Assembly: GCF_002954455.1 (NCBI RefSeq)
Contig: NZ_MSCC01000001.1
Location: 695,205 to 759,204 of the forward strand
DNA length: 64,000 nt
Source of the DNA: Photobacterium aquimaris
GTDB lineage: Bacteria; Pseudomonadota; Gammaproteobacteria; Enterobacterales; Vibrionaceae
Reading direction: 5' to 3'
The notes beneath the pieces were generated by a model. It had not been told where the DNA came from. It searched no databases and saw nothing but the letters and a program-made list of their open reading frames with translations. The position numbers were made by a program, and so were the translations under genes. This document shows, one piece after another, positions 20,132 to 30,317 of this stretch; the stretch's first letter is position 1; every line of letters starts with the position of its first letter.

Positions 20132-21148
20132 ATGATTGAAGCCGATAGACTGGTTTCCAGTAATTTCGAGACACCACGCGAAGATGATATTATTGATCGT
20201 GCTATTCGTCCGAAATTGCTCAATGATTATCAAGGTCAAGATCATGTTCGTGATCAAATGGAAATCTTTATTCAAGCGGCGAGACGTCGTAACGAAGCAC
20301 TCGATCATCTGTTGATTTTTGGTCCTCCAGGTTTAGGTAAAACAACGCTTGCGAATATTGTCGCTAATGAAATGGGAGTGAGTATTCGTACCACTTCCGG
20401 GCCTGTACTTGAAAAAGCGGGTGATTTAGCTGCATTATTGACTAACCTTGAAGAGAACGATGTATTATTTATTGATGAAATACACCGTTTAAGCCCGCAA
20501 GTAGAAGAAATTCTTTATCCCGCAATGGAAGATTATCAATTAGATATCATGATTGGTGAAGGGCCTGCTGCACGCTCAATTAAAATTGATTTGCCCCCGT
20601 TTACTTTAATTGGCGCAACAACTCGTGCGGGATCGCTAACATCGCCATTGCGCGATCGTTTCGGTATCACACAACGTTTAGAGTATTACAAGGTCGACGA
20701 TCTGAAAGATATTGTATCGCGCAGTGCTAGTTATCTTGGTTTATCACTTGAAGAGGGTGGTGCGATGGAAATGGCAATGCGTGCTCGTGGAACGCCACGT
20801 ATTGCAAATCGATTATTGCGTCGAGTACGTGATTATGCAGAAGTAAAAAGTGATGGTCATATCTGTCCTGAGGTTGCCAGTAAAGCACTCGATATGCTTG
20901 ACGTTGATAGTAGCGGTTTTGATTATATGGATCGTAAATTACTAATGGCTATTATTGATAAGTTTATGGGCGGGCCAGTTGGTTTAGATAATCTTGCTGC
21001 GGCAATTGGTGAAGAAAAAGACACCATAGAAGATGTGCTTGAACCTTATTTAATTCAGCAAGGTTTTTTACAACGAACGCCACGGGGACGAATTGCTACT
21101 CAGCGTGCTTATTTGCATTTTGGGCTCGATATACCCAATACAAAATAA
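20132..21148 (+). CDS. ruvB: Holliday junction branch migration ATPase RuvB
   Basis: Hexameric AAA+ motor of the RuvAB complex; 338 residues. Walker A is [10 protein letters not shown], Walker B is [10 protein letters not shown], sensor 1 lies in GATTRAG and the C-terminal winged helix ends with [12 protein letters not shown]. It is cotranscribed with ruvA, 27 bp downstream, and followed by its own terminator. Confidence 0.98.
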   Translation: MIEADRLVSSNFETPREDDIIDRAIRPKLLNDYQGQDHVRDQMEIFIQAARRRNEALDHLLIFGPPGLGKTTLANIVANEMGVSIRTTSGPVLEKAGDLAALLTNLEENDVLFIDEIHRLSPQVEEILYPAMEDYQLDIMIGEGPAARSIKIDLPPFTLIGATTRAGSLTSPLRDRFGITQRLEYYKVDDLKDIVSRSASYLGLSLEEGGAMEMAMRARGTPRIANRLLRRVRDYAEVKSDGHICPEVASKALDMLDVDSSGFDYMDRKLLMAIIDKFMGGPVGLDNLAAAIGEEKDTIEDVLEPYLIQQGFLQRTPRGRIATQRAYLHFGLDIPNTK

Positions 21149-21170
21149 TGTTAAATAAAAAATAACCAGC

Positions 21171-21202
21171 AAAAACGAGATTATTATAATCTCGTTTTTT
21201 TA
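21171..21202 (+). terminator. Terminator of ruvAB
   Basis: AAAAACGAGATTA and TAATCTCGTTTTT are fully complementary around a very short loop, followed by more T. Confidence 0.85.
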
Positions 21203-21828
21203 TATCTCGATATTATTAAAACGGAATAACAAATATATTTATCAATAACAATGTTAATTAAAATAACAATTATTACCATTCCATAACACCTTAAAGTTTG
21301 AATAAATTTTAATAATTGCAGCAGTGTTATTTTGTCGGCAACGGATCGCGTTAGTGTTGTGAAGTTTGTGACTGATTATGGTGATAATTTGACCTTAAAT
21401 TTGAATAATTTTCTACTATAAAATCATTCTTTAATTGAAACATAATCTAATGATTAAAATCTATTTAATACAAAATGATTAGCTATTTTATTTTTGATTA
21501 AAAAATCACAGTCAATAATGTCGCTTTATCGTAATGGTGTGTAATCAAATGTTTTTTTATTCTTTAAGGGTATTCTTGGTGTCAACATTAGAATAAATAT
21601 AGGGATATGAGTCCTAATTAGCGATAAGGGTATGGGTTAACTAAATGTTGCATGATATTGTTTATTAAAGATTTTTTTGTGTTGTTCACGTGGTGGTAAC
21701 ATTGTTGGAATCGTGTGATTTATGATCAAATGAAAATAGATTGCGTGGTGATGTGTTAATTTATTAAGTGTAAATTTAAAAGATAATTAACATAAAATTG
21801 CATTGAACACTCTGAAACTTAGTGTTTA

Positions 21829-21842
21829 TTGATGTAGATCAG
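21829..21842. promoter_or_regulatory. FNR-like site 1 upstream of cydA
   Basis: TTGATGTAGATCAG matches TTGAT-N4-ATCAA except for the last base. Its centre is 50 bp from the second site. Confidence 0.6.
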
Positions 21843-21878
21843 GTTTGTCGCTTTAGCTGTCTTCATGCGGTATATTAT

Positions 21879-21892
21879 TTGATAAATATCAA
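21879..21892. promoter_or_regulatory. FNR site 2 upstream of cydA (perfect consensus)
   Basis: TTGATAAATATCAA is an exact TTGAT-N4-ATCAA palindrome about 260 bp before cydA. FNR control of cytochrome bd is known in enterobacteria. Confidence 0.75.
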
Positions 21893-22119
21893 AGCAAAAC
21901 TATTAATAAATACTTTGAAGATTATTGCTGATATCTGTAATATTAGAGTTGACTTTATTAGCTGTAGAATAACAGTAAAACAATATTTTTGGTACAAAAC
22001 TGCAACAATAGAATGGACGCCATTATCATCATGATAAATGCGATCAGGAAGATCACCAATATTGCGGTTTGTTATCTACGATTGGCTAAACCCAATAATC
22101 GGTACACTGTGTAGTACTG

Positions 22120-22136
22120 CACCAGTCAGCCTGGTG
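22120..22136 (+). other. Hairpin just before the cydA ribosome binding site
   Basis: CACCAG and CTGGTG pair around TCAGC, immediately followed by A6-GGAG. It could affect cydA translation or mRNA stability. Confidence 0.4.
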
Positions 22137-22152
22137 AAAAAAGGAGTTATCA

Positions 22153-23739
22153 ATGTTAACTGATGTCGTCGAACTATCGCGGTTACAGTTCGCTTTAACA
22201 GCTATGTATCACTTTTTGTTCGTTCCATTGACTCTAGGTATGGCTTTCTTATTAGCCATTATGGAGTCAGTTTATGTAATGACCGGCAAGCAAATCTACA
22301 AGGACATGACAAAGTTCTGGGGTAAGCTTTTCGCGATTAACTTTGCGTTAGGTGTTGCTACTGGCCTATCCATGGAATTCCAGTTTGGTACAAACTGGGC
22401 TTATTATTCTCACTACGTTGGTGATATCTTTGGTGCGCCGTTAGCAATCGAAGCACTGATGGCGTTTTTCCTCGAATCCACTTTAGTCGGTATGTTCTTT
22501 TTTGGTTGGGATCGTCTATCAAAGCGCCAACACCTTGTCGTGACATGGTTAGTAGCGTTAGGTTCTAACTTCTCAGCCTTATGGATTCTTATTGCTAATG
22601 GTTGGATGCAAAACCCTGTAGGGGCGGATTTCAACTTTGAAACCATGCGTATGGAAATGGTGAGCTTTGCAGACGTTGTATTTAACCCTGTTGCTCAGGT
22701 TAAATTCGTTCATACAGTTGCATCAGGTTATGTATGTGGTGCGATGTTTATCCTTGGTGTAAGTTCTTACTACTTACTAAAAGGACGTGATATTGCTTTC
22801 GCACGTCGTTCATTCGCTATTGCAGCAGCATTTGGTTTAGCATCAATTGTTTCAGTAATGATCCTAGGTGATGAATCTGGTTATGAATTAGGTGATGTTC
22901 AAAAGACCAAGTTAGCTGCGATTGAAGCTGAATGGCATACTGAACCTGCACCAGCAGCATTTACTGCATTTGGTTTCCCTAACCAAGAAACAATGGAAAC
23001 AGATTACGCGATTAAGATTCCATATCTAATGGGTATTATTGCGACACGTTCACTTGATACTCAAGTAACGGGTATTCGTGATCTGAAGAAACAACATGAA
23101 GTGCGTATTCGTAACGGTATGGTTGCTTATGGATTACTTGAGAAACTGCGTGCAGGTGATAAGACACCAGCTAATATTGCCGCATTTGATGAAGTAAAAG
23201 GCGATTTAGGTTACGGGCTGTTATTGAAGCCTTACACTGATAAAGTTGTTGATGCGACACCAGAACAAATTCAACAAGCTGTTGATGACTCCATTCCTCG
23301 CGTATGGCCACTATTCTTTAGCTTCCGTATCATGGTTGGTGCTGGTTTCCTAATGTTTGCCATTATTGGTGCTGCATTTGTGCAATCTTGCCGTCATAAA
23401 ATTACGGGTAATAAATGGATACTTAAAGCAGCACTGTATGGTATTCCATTACCTTGGATTGCAATTGAAGCTGGTTGGTTTGTGGCTGAGTACGGCCGTC
23501 AACCATGGGCTGTCGGTGAAATTCTACCCGTACATATGGCTGCCTCTAGCCTTGAACCATCACAATTATGGTTCTCGTTAGCTGCAATTATTGGACTTTA
23601 CACGCTGTTTTTGATTGCCGAAGTGTACCTAATGCTTAAGTTTGCGCGTTTAGGTCCAAGTAGCTTAAAGACGGGTCGTTATCACTTTGAACAAAAAGAT
23701 ACGGCACAAGATGTGGTTTCACGTCAGGTTGAAGTGTAA
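22153..23739 (+). CDS. cydA: Cytochrome bd ubiquinol oxidase subunit I
   Basis: Large subunit of the high-affinity quinol oxidase that carries hemes b558, b595 and d in the inner membrane. 528 residues with about nine membrane helices. The N-terminus [20 protein letters not shown] contains the heme-ligand His, and the Q-loop lies between about 255 and 390. The diagnostic [15 protein letters not shown] motif is near residue 445. An AAGGAG site lies 7 bases upstream. First gene of cydA-cydB-cydX-ybgE. Confidence 0.98.
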   Translation: MLTDVVELSRLQFALTAMYHFLFVPLTLGMAFLLAIMESVYVMTGKQIYKDMTKFWGKLFAINFALGVATGLSMEFQFGTNWAYYSHYVGDIFGAPLAIEALMAFFLESTLVGMFFFGWDRLSKRQHLVVTWLVALGSNFSALWILIANGWMQNPVGADFNFETMRMEMVSFADVVFNPVAQVKFVHTVASGYVCGAMFILGVSSYYLLKGRDIAFARRSFAIAAAFGLASIVSVMILGDESGYELGDVQKTKLAAIEAEWHTEPAPAAFTAFGFPNQETMETDYAIKIPYLMGIIATRSLDTQVTGIRDLKKQHEVRIRNGMVAYGLLEKLRAGDKTPANIAAFDEVKGDLGYGLLLKPYTDKVVDATPEQIQQAVDDSIPRVWPLFFSFRIMVGAGFLMFAIIGAAFVQSCRHKITGNKWILKAALYGIPLPWIAIEAGWFVAEYGRQPWAVGEILPVHMAASSLEPSQLWFSLAAIIGLYTLFLIAEVYLMLKFARLGPSSLKTGRYHFEQKDTAQDVVSRQVEV

Positions 23740-23757
23740 GCAGGGAGAAACAGAATA

Positions 23758-24894
23758 ATGTTTGATTATGAAAGCTTGCGAGTCATCTGGTGGGTGTTAA
23801 TTGGTGTATTGTGCATCGGTTTTGCAATCACAGATGGTTTTGATATGGGCGTTGGTATGCTGTCACCAATCATTGGTAAGACAGATAACGAGCGTCGAGT
23901 AATGATTAACTCAATTGCACCGCACTGGGATGGTAACCAAGTTTGGTTGATCACCGCTGGTGGTGCATTATTTGCAGCATGGCCATTAGTTTACGCAACA
24001 GTATTCTCTGGTTTTTATGTAGCAATGATTATTACGTTAGCGTCACTATGGTTACGTCCATTAGGTTTCGATTACCGTTCTAAGTTAACGGATACAAAAT
24101 GGCGTGATTTGTGGGATAAAGCGATCTTTGTTGGCAGCTTTATACCACCGGTAATTTTTGGTGTTGCTTTTGGTAACCTGATGCAAGGCGTACCATTTGA
24201 AGTAAATGAATTTATGATCACTAGCTACAAAGGTTCATTCTTTGGCTTGCTAAATCCGTTTGCTTTATTGTGTGGTGTTGTGAGTTTATTAATGATCATC
24301 ACCCAAGGTGCAGCATTCTTACAATTGAAAACAACAGATGCGATTCATGCACGAGCGCGTAATGTTGCTGTTATTTCGTCATTATTAATGGCTGTCGTGT
24401 TTATTATTGCGGGTTTTGTTGCTCAAGGCATTAACGGCTATGTGATGACAACACCAGTATTAGCTAATGCGGCGTCAGATCCATTAACCAAAGAAGTTGT
24501 TCGTCAAGTAGGCGCGTTGTTTATTAACTATAACAACTACCCAGTATTGTGGATTGCACCAATTCTAGCTGTGGCAATGCCAATCCTGACAGCATTGTGT
24601 TCACGTGCTGATCGTGGTGGTTTCGCATTCTTGTTCTCAAGCTTAACAGTTGTTGGTGTCGTATTAACGTTTGGTTTTGCAACATTCCCATTCATTATGC
24701 CATCAAGCTTAGATCCAAATGTGAGTTTGACTCTTTGGGATTCAACGTCATCTGAATACACATTACACATTATGACTCTTGTTGCATTTGTAATGGTTCC
24801 GGTAATCTTGGCTTACACCGCATGGTGTTACTACAAAATGTTTGGTCGTCTTGATACGAAATATATCGAAGACAACAAAACATCACTGTACTAA
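23758..24894 (+). CDS. cydB: Cytochrome bd ubiquinol oxidase subunit II
   Basis: Second subunit of cytochrome bd, 378 residues with about eight membrane helices. The N-terminal LRVIWWVLIGVLCIGFAITDGFD region and the NGNQVWL-like HWDGNQVWLITAGGALFAAWP block are typical. It lies 18 bp after cydA with a GGGAG site. Confidence 0.98.
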   Translation: MFDYESLRVIWWVLIGVLCIGFAITDGFDMGVGMLSPIIGKTDNERRVMINSIAPHWDGNQVWLITAGGALFAAWPLVYATVFSGFYVAMIITLASLWLRPLGFDYRSKLTDTKWRDLWDKAIFVGSFIPPVIFGVAFGNLMQGVPFEVNEFMITSYKGSFFGLLNPFALLCGVVSLLMIITQGAAFLQLKTTDAIHARARNVAVISSLLMAVVFIIAGFVAQGINGYVMTTPVLANAASDPLTKEVVRQVGALFINYNNYPVLWIAPILAVAMPILTALCSRADRGGFAFLFSSLTVVGVVLTFGFATFPFIMPSSLDPNVSLTLWDSTSSEYTLHIMTLVAFVMVPVILAYTAWCYYKMFGRLDTKYIEDNKTSLY

Positions 24895-24908
24895 GGAGTA
24901 GATGAACT

Positions 24909-25016
24909 ATGTGGTATTTCGCTTGGATTCTAGGTGTTCTTCTGGCTTGTTCTTTCGGTATTGTCAATGCATTATGGCTTGAGACAACTGAAAATATGGA
25001 TAAAGACAGTGAGTAA
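24909..25016 (+). CDS. cydX: Cytochrome bd small subunit CydX
   Basis: A 35-residue single-helix membrane protein that stabilises the heme groups of CydAB. The sequence begins MWYFAWILGVLLACSFG and ends in an acidic tail, as in CydX/YbgT. It lies 14 bp after cydB with AAGGAG upstream. It is too short for most gene callers. Confidence 0.95.
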   Translation: MWYFAWILGVLLACSFGIVNALWLETTENMDKDSE

Positions 25017-25311
25017 TATAGATCGTGCGGTTAAGCTAATTCATGCACCATTGAGTGTTCTGCCGCTTAAATTATTAGCAATAGTAATGGCGTTGACTGT
25101 TACTGGGTTATTAATGTGGGAGCCTCGACAATTTGCTGAAGATATTGGTGGATTTAGTGCAGGATTAGCACCGTTGATGATTTGGGCAACCTGTAGCGCG
25201 ATGGTGTTTGGTATGGGTTTTGTTCCACGTCGGTGGTATTTTCAGGTGTTCTTTACACCTTATATCGCACTGCCTGTATTATTATATATTCTTGGATTAC
25301 GCTTTTTATAA
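25009..25311 (+). CDS. ybgE: Cyd operon protein YbgE
   Basis: Inner-membrane protein of 100 residues with about three hydrophobic segments, found at the end of cyd operons; its function is not defined. The GTG start at 25009 (MSNIDRAVKL) overlaps the cydX end by 8 bases, which suggests translational coupling. A longer frame from 24934 would run through cydX and is rejected. The WEPRQFAEDIGG and FGMGFVPRRWYFQVFF stretches fit the family. Confidence 0.85.
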   Translation: MSNIDRAVKLIHAPLSVLPLKLLAIVMALTVTGLLMWEPRQFAEDIGGFSAGLAPLMIWATCSAMVFGMGFVPRRWYFQVFFTPYIALPVLLYILGLRFL

Positions 25312-25330
25312 TAGCTAATCGATAGAATCT

Positions 25331-25367
25331 AAAAAGCCTGTTGCCGTAATGGAACAGGCTTTTTTTG
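25331..25367 (+). terminator. Terminator of the cyd operon
   Basis: AAAAAGCCTGTT and AACAGGCTTTTTTT form a 12-bp stem with a 10-nt loop, 20 bases after ybgE. Confidence 0.88.
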
Positions 25368-25584
25368 TGCGTAAATTGTAACCAAATTTAACATGTCATT
25401 TTTTACGCATGATAACTGAACAGAATTGTGATTTGATTGTCAGAACCTACTGACAAATTTCATTTTTTTGTTAAATGCACTATCTAGCGTGTTTCACGAT
25501 AACCATCATTCGGTGAGTTAGGGTATAGTAGTACACCAAACGCGATAATTGCCGCGGTGTAGGTATGACGGGTATGGGTATCCA

Positions 25585-25989
25585 ATGAAAGAACAAGATA
25601 TTTTTAAATGGCCAATTACCATTTATTATGAAGATACTGATGTCGGTGGAGTGGTATACCACGCTAATTACTTAAAGTTTTTTGAGCGAGCACGGACAGA
25701 ATTACTGCGTTATATAGGCTTAAGTCAGCAACAATTATTTGCTGATAATATGAGTTTTGTTGTGCGTAGTATGAATATTGATTTTATCCGTGGTGCAAAG
25801 TTAGATGATCAGCTTGTTGTTAATACAACTATTCAAAATGTACGCCGCGCATCAATAGAATTTAATCAAGAACTCGTTAATGACGACAATGTGGTATTTT
25901 GCCGCGCGATTGTAAAAATTGCCTGTATTAATCCAACCATCATGAAACCAATAGCTTTACCTGTACAATTAAAGCCGGAGATATATTAA
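25585..25989 (+). CDS. ybgC: Acyl-CoA thioesterase YbgC
   Basis: Hotdog-fold thioesterase of the Tol-Pal operon, 134 residues. The active-site region YYEDTDVGGVVYHANYLKFFERARTE is clear, with the catalytic Asp in DTD. The ATG at 25585 aligns with E. coli; a longer frame from 25549 has no support. Relatives act on short-chain or phospholipid-linked acyl-CoAs. It ends exactly where tolQ starts. Confidence 0.93.
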   Translation: MKEQDIFKWPITIYYEDTDVGGVVYHANYLKFFERARTELLRYIGLSQQQLFADNMSFVVRSMNIDFIRGAKLDDQLVVNTTIQNVRRASIEFNQELVNDDNVVFCRAIVKIACINPTIMKPIALPVQLKPEIY

Positions 25990-26676
25990 GTGAACTCAGA
26001 ATTAACCATTTTAGACCTTTTTTTGCAAGCAAGTTTGTTGGTAAAACTGGTTATGCTTATTTTACTTGGAATGTCGATTGCTTCTTGGGCAATGATCATT
26101 AAACGCTCGCAAGTACTAAATAGTGCAGAACGTAATGCAACCCAATTTGAAGATCGGTTTTGGTCTGGTATTGATTTATCTCAGTTATACCAAGAAGTAC
26201 AACAGCGTAAAGATGAATTGACTGGCTCTGAACGTATTTTTTACTCTGGCTTTAAAGAGTTTGCGCGTTTACATCATAGTAATGGTCGAGTACCAGAAGC
26301 GGTAATGGAAGGTACTGGGCGCGCAATGCGAGTTTCTTTATCAAAAGAAGTTGATGAACTAGAAACTAATTTACCATTCCTTGCTACTGTTGGTTCAATC
26401 AGTCCTTATATTGGTCTTTTTGGTACAGTATGGGGCATTATGACCGCATTTATTGCTCTAGGTGCAGTGAAACAAGCCACATTAGCGATGGTTGCTCCTG
26501 GTATTGCAGAAGCCTTGGTGGCAACGGCAATGGGTCTTTTTGCTGCGATCCCTGCGGTAATGTTTTATAACCGTCTTACAAATAAAGTGACTAAACTTGA
26601 ACATACTTATGTAACGTTTATGGAAGAATTTTCAAGTATTTTACACCGTCAGGCATTTGCAGCGAATCAGGAGTAA
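25990..26676 (+). CDS. tolQ: Tol-Pal system proton-channel subunit TolQ
   Basis: Inner-membrane motor subunit (MotA/ExbB family), 228 residues with three helices. The pore helices are seen in [21 protein letters not shown] and [27 protein letters not shown] start immediately after the ybgC stop, with GGAG upstream. Works with TolR to energise TolA for outer-membrane constriction. Confidence 0.97.
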   Translation: MNSELTILDLFLQASLLVKLVMLILLGMSIASWAMIIKRSQVLNSAERNATQFEDRFWSGIDLSQLYQEVQQRKDELTGSERIFYSGFKEFARLHHSNGRVPEAVMEGTGRAMRVSLSKEVDELETNLPFLATVGSISPYIGLFGTVWGIMTAFIALGAVKQATLAMVAPGIAEALVATAMGLFAAIPAVMFYNRLTNKVTKLEHTYVTFMEEFSSILHRQAFAANQE

Positions 26677-26682
26677 TAAGCA

Positions 26683-27135
26683 ATGGCTTATCAACCGAAG
26701 AAACGCAAAATGACGGCTGAAATTAATGTCGTCCCTTACATTGACGTTATGCTGGTATTACTGATTATTTTTATGGTGACTGCTCCGTTTGTAAACCAAG
26801 GGGTAGATGTTGATTTGCCTAAAACTCAAACGGCTGAAACCGTCGCACAATTAAATAAAGATAGCGATACTCCACCAATCATTGTCGAAGTTGATAAAGA
26901 TGGCAATTTAGGGGTGAGTATTGATAATGCTGACATGATACATGGGTTAAGCCTTGATGAGCTTATTGGTCGAGTCAAAGCTGAACTTGCGAGTGATCCA
27001 AAAACCTTGGTTATGGTTGGTGGAGATGGACGCACACCTTACGCGAATATTGTCGAAACCTTAGATGCACTGAGTCATGCTGGGGTGGGATCTGTTGGTT
27101 TGATGACAGATCCGCTAGATAAGCCCGGAAATTGA
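26683..27135 (+). CDS. tolR: Tol-Pal system protein TolR
   Basis: ExbD/TolR family protein of 150 residues: a single membrane helix with the proton-carrying Asp in VVPYIDVMLVLLIIFMV and a periplasmic domain. Follows tolQ by 6 bp with AGGAG. Partner of TolQ in the proton-driven motor. Confidence 0.97.
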   Translation: MAYQPKKRKMTAEINVVPYIDVMLVLLIIFMVTAPFVNQGVDVDLPKTQTAETVAQLNKDSDTPPIIVEVDKDGNLGVSIDNADMIHGLSLDELIGRVKAELASDPKTLVMVGGDGRTPYANIVETLDALSHAGVGSVGLMTDPLDKPGN

Positions 27136-27138
27136 GGC

Positions 27139-28272
27139 ATGAAGAAAAGTAATTATTCGAAGTCTGTCATTATATCGGTGTCGATTCACGCGTTATTTAT
27201 TGGGTTGTTATTATGGGGTGCTGATTTTACCTTTGATCACAAACAATCGGTTGGAAATACCATTCAAGCAACGATGGTTGATCCCGCGATGTTAAATCAA
27301 CAAGCTCAGCAAATTCGTCAGCAACGCCAAGCAGCTAAAGATGCTGAACAAGCACGTCAAGATCGCCTTGAACAACAAACTGCAGCGCTTGAAAAACAAC
27401 GTAAAGCAGAAGCAGAGCGATTACGACAATTACAAGCTGATAAATTAAATGCTGAAAAAGCAGCCCGCGAAGCTGAAAAACAACGTCAATTGCAGCAACA
27501 ACAAGCAGCAGAAGCTAAAGTAAAAGCAGAAGCTAAGGCTAAAGTACAAGCTCAGGCCAAAGCAGAAGCTCAGGCTAAAGCAGAAGCTAAGGCTAAAGTA
27601 GAAGCTCAGGCCAAAGCAGAAGCTCAGGCTAAAGTAGAAGCTCAGGCCAAAGCAGACGCTCAGGCCAAAGCAGAAGCTCAGGCCAAAGCAGAAGCTCAGG
27701 CCAAAGCAGACGCTAAGGCCAAAGCAGACGCTCAGGCCAAAGCAGACGCTAAGGCCAAAGCAGACGCTAAGGCCAAAGCAGACGCTAAGGCTAAAGCAGA
27801 AGCAAAGGCTAAAGCAGAAGCAAAGGCTAAAGCAGACGCAAAGGCTAAAGCAGACGCTCAGGCCAAAGCAGAAGCTAAGGCTAAAGCAGACGCTAAGGCC
27901 AAGGCAGAAGCTCAAGCCAAACAAGATGCAGCGCTAAATGATATGTTTTCGGGGTTAGAAGCTGAGAATGAACAACGCGGTGGCGCTAAAGGTAAACATA
28001 TTGCTGATGAAGTTTCCCGTTATGGCACGATATACAAGCAAATGATTCAACAAAATTTATTAGTTGATCAAAGCTTTAAAGGACAAAAATGTCAGTTAAC
28101 ACTGCGTTTATCTGCTAATGGTCTAGTGTTGAATGTATCGCAACTAGCAGGAAATGACACGCTTTGCCGAGCAGCTAAATCAGCAGTGCTGCAAGTAAGT
28201 GAATTTCCGATGCCAGACAATCCTGATGTGGTTAAGCAATTACGGGTTATTAACTTAACAGTTAGTCCATAG
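27139..28272 (+). CDS. tolA: Cell envelope protein TolA
   Basis: Periplasm-spanning link between the TolQR motor and Pal/TolB; 377 residues. Domain I is the membrane anchor at about residues 9-25. Domain II is a long Ala/Lys/Glu/Gln helix (about 50-265), of which residues 126-263 are 23 hexapeptide repeats. Domain III (about 275-377) is the globular TolA C-terminal domain with a Cys pair (GQKCQL, DTLCRA). It starts 3 bp after tolR. The Cys-rich reading on the opposite strand is a repeat artefact. Confidence 0.95.
   Translation: MKKSNYSKSVIISVSIHALFIGLLLWGADFTFDHKQSVGNTIQATMVDPAMLNQQAQQIRQQRQAAKDAEQARQDRLEQQTAALEKQRKAEAERLRQLQADKLNAEKAAREAEKQRQLQQQQAAEAKVKAEAKAKVQAQAKAEAQAKAEAKAKVEAQAKAEAQAKVEAQAKADAQAKAEAQAKAEAQAKADAKAKADAQAKADAKAKADAKAKADAKAKAEAKAKAEAKAKADAKAKADAQAKAEAKAKADAKAKAEAQAKQDAALNDMFSGLEAENEQRGGAKGKHIADEVSRYGTIYKQMIQQNLLVDQSFKGQKCQLTLRLSANGLVLNVSQLAGNDTLCRAAKSAVLQVSEFPMPDNPDVVKQLRVINLTVSP
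27514..27927 (+). repeat. 18-bp tandem repeat array inside tolA (23 units)
   Basis: 23 consecutive 18-base units, GCT-(A/C)A(G/A)-GC(C/T)-AAA-G(C/T)A-GA(A/C) in outline, encode the hexapeptide A-[KQ]-A-K-[AV]-[ED]. Several adjacent units are identical at the DNA level, so unit gain or loss in frame is expected. Confidence 0.9.
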
Positions 28273-28311
28273 ATTGTTGGTTGAATGTGTAAAATACTGA
28301 TTTAATTTTTT

Positions 28312-28331
28312 GCCGTAACAGTAGTTACGGC
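28312..28331 (+). other. Hairpin between tolA and tolB
   Basis: GCCGTAAC and GTTACGGC pair perfectly around AGTA, 25 bp before tolB. No U tract follows, so partial termination or mRNA processing is possible. Confidence 0.55.
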
Positions 28332-28355
28332 TTTCGTAACTATAAGGAGCGATTG

Positions 28356-29678
28356 ATGAAACGTTGGATGATAGGTGTATTTTTTGCCTTACTAAGCGTT
28401 AGCCAATTTGCACATGCTGCACTTGATTTAGTCATCACTGATGGTGTTGACTCCGCCCGTCCTATAGGAATAGTGCCTTTTGAGTGGCAAGGTCAAAATA
28501 AATTACCTACCGATATTTCAGCGGTCATAGCTTCCGATTTACAACGTAGCGGTAAATTTAGTCCAATCGCAAATAATAAGTTACCACAACGCCCTTATAA
28601 TGAGAGTCAAATTAATTATAGCGCGTGGACTAAATTAGGGGTTGATGCTGTTGTAACTGGTAGTATTACGCAAGATAAAGATGGCAATTATATTATTGAT
28701 TATCAATTGGTTGACGTTGTTAAAGGTAAGTTGAATAGTGATTCGCAAGGTACTGCAAGTGATTACTTACTGTTAAATAATCGTGCTGTAGTCAAGCCAA
28801 ATCGTATGCGTCAATACGCACATAGAATCTCTGATATGATTTATCAAAAATTAACTGGAGAGCGTGGCGCATTTTTAACCCGTATTGCTTATGTTGATGA
28901 TAATCAAGGTTCTCAATTCCCATACCAGCTACGTGTTGCTGATTATGACGGTTATAATGAACGTGTTGTTTTAAAATCAAAGCAACCGCTAATGTCACCT
29001 GCTTGGTCTCCTGATGGCAGCAAGTTAGCTTATGTTAGTTTTGAAAATGGCAAGGCTGAAATTTTCATTCTGAACATATATAAAGGTACCCGTGAACTTG
29101 TAGCGAATTACCCTCGTCATAATGGTTCTCCGCAATTTTCACCGGATGGCACTAAGCTAGCGATGGTATTATCAAAAACAGGTAGTTTACAGATCTATAT
29201 TAAAGATTTACGTACTAAAGAACTTCGTCAAGTGACCCATGGTCGTGCTAATAATACTGAAGAAGTTTGGACGCCTGATGGAAAATCAATGTATTTCACT
29301 TCAGATCGTGGTGGTCGTCCACAAATATACCATCTTGATTTAGCCACTGGCGATACGCAACGTGTAACATGGCAAGGTAGTCAAAATATGGGGGCTCAAA
29401 TTACCCCAGATGGCCGTTTTTTAGTGATGGTCAATCGTTCAGATAGTGGCTATAACATCGCTAAACAAGATATAAAAAGCGGTGCGGTTCAGATTTTAAC
29501 TAAAGCAAAATTGGCTGAATCACCAAGTATTGCTCCTAACGGTAGCATGATTATTTATAGTTCAGTACAAAAGAATGGCTATGAATTGTCTTTGGTATCT
29601 ATTGATGGTCGATTCCAGGCCCGTTTACCGTCAACAAGTAAGCGTGTTCGTGCACCTGCTTGGGGTCCATTCCTATAA
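28356..29678 (+). CDS. tolB: Tol-Pal system beta-propeller protein TolB
   Basis: Periplasmic protein of 440 residues that binds Pal and TolA. A Sec signal peptide ([21 protein letters not shown], cleavage after AHA) precedes an N-terminal domain and a six-bladed propeller with [20 protein letters not shown] and [10 protein letters not shown] repeats. ATG at 28356 has AAGGAG 6 bases upstream; a TTG at 28353 is rejected. Confidence 0.96.
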   Translation: MKRWMIGVFFALLSVSQFAHAALDLVITDGVDSARPIGIVPFEWQGQNKLPTDISAVIASDLQRSGKFSPIANNKLPQRPYNESQINYSAWTKLGVDAVVTGSITQDKDGNYIIDYQLVDVVKGKLNSDSQGTASDYLLLNNRAVVKPNRMRQYAHRISDMIYQKLTGERGAFLTRIAYVDDNQGSQFPYQLRVADYDGYNERVVLKSKQPLMSPAWSPDGSKLAYVSFENGKAEIFILNIYKGTRELVANYPRHNGSPQFSPDGTKLAMVLSKTGSLQIYIKDLRTKELRQVTHGRANNTEEVWTPDGKSMYFTSDRGGRPQIYHLDLATGDTQRVTWQGSQNMGAQITPDGRFLVMVNRSDSGYNIAKQDIKSGAVQILTKAKLAESPSIAPNGSMIIYSSVQKNGYELSLVSIDGRFQARLPSTSKRVRAPAWGPFL

Positions 29679-29744
29679 TTGAATTATAGAACAATAACAT
29701 ACTCAAATAATGAGTATTACTGAATGATAAAGGATGAAAAATAG

Positions 29745-30296
29745 ATGCAACTTAACCGAATTTTAAAAGGCTTAGCAATTGCGTTACCAATGATGACATT
29801 GGCTGCGTGTAGTTCAACAGATAGTACGGGTAGCTCGGCGGGATCTCAAAATCAAAATGGTGGTATTGGTGGCGCAGGCGCTGGTCAAACAACGATCTCT
29901 ACACCTGTTGATCAAAGTGGTGCAATGACCGAGCAGCAACTGCATGAACAGCAAATGCAAAAGCTACGTCAACAACAACAAACAGTATTCTTTAAATTTG
30001 ATAACTCTGAAATTCAACCTGAATATCAAAAAATGCTAGAAGCACATGCAGAATACTTACGTAACAATCCTAATGTTAAGGTTGTCGTTCAAGGCCATGC
30101 TGATGAGCGTGGTACGCCTGAATATAACATTGCCCTTGGTGAGCGTCGTGCAACTGCGGTATCTCAGTATTTACAAGCATTAGGTGTACCTGCTAACCAA
30201 ATGTCTATCGTAAGTTACGGTGAAGAGAAACCACTTCTATTTGGACATACTGATGCGGACTACGCGAAAAATCGTCGCGCAGTGATTGTATACTAA
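29745..30296 (+). CDS. pal: Peptidoglycan-associated lipoprotein Pal
   Basis: Outer-membrane lipoprotein of 183 residues with lipobox LAAC, a Gly/Ser/Gln-rich linker to about residue 80 and an OmpA-like peptidoglycan-binding domain (VFFKFDNSEI, VVVQGHADERGTPEYNIALGERRA). It follows tolB in the operon, 66 bp downstream, with AAGGATG upstream. Confidence 0.97.
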   Translation: MQLNRILKGLAIALPMMTLAACSSTDSTGSSAGSQNQNGGIGGAGAGQTTISTPVDQSGAMTEQQLHEQQMQKLRQQQQTVFFKFDNSEIQPEYQKMLEAHAEYLRNNPNVKVVVQGHADERGTPEYNIALGERRATAVSQYLQALGVPANQMSIVSYGEEKPLLFGHTDADYAKNRRAVIVY

Positions 30297-30317
30297 TTAA
30301 AATGTAGGTTGATAATT

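Larger units (their letters stand above)
21203..22152 (+). other. Long regulatory region before cydA (950 bp)
   Basis: AT-rich region with no credible gene. A 70-codon frame at 21822-22034 has no ribosome binding site and overlaps the FNR-like sites. The distal 600 bp shows nothing I can name; the proximal part holds two FNR-like sites and a leader hairpin. E. coli cydA likewise has several promoters in a long upstream region. Confidence 0.7.

Noticed and set aside
21822..22034. 70-codon open frame upstream of cydA
   Set aside because: No ribosome binding site, no recognisable protein features, and it overlaps two FNR-like sites in an AT-rich control region.
27445..27924. 159-codon open frame on the minus strand, rich in Cys, Phe and Leu
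   Set aside because: It is the complement of the tolA 18-bp repeat array; the repeated CFGLS pattern is forced by the Ala-Lys codons, and there is no ribosome binding site.
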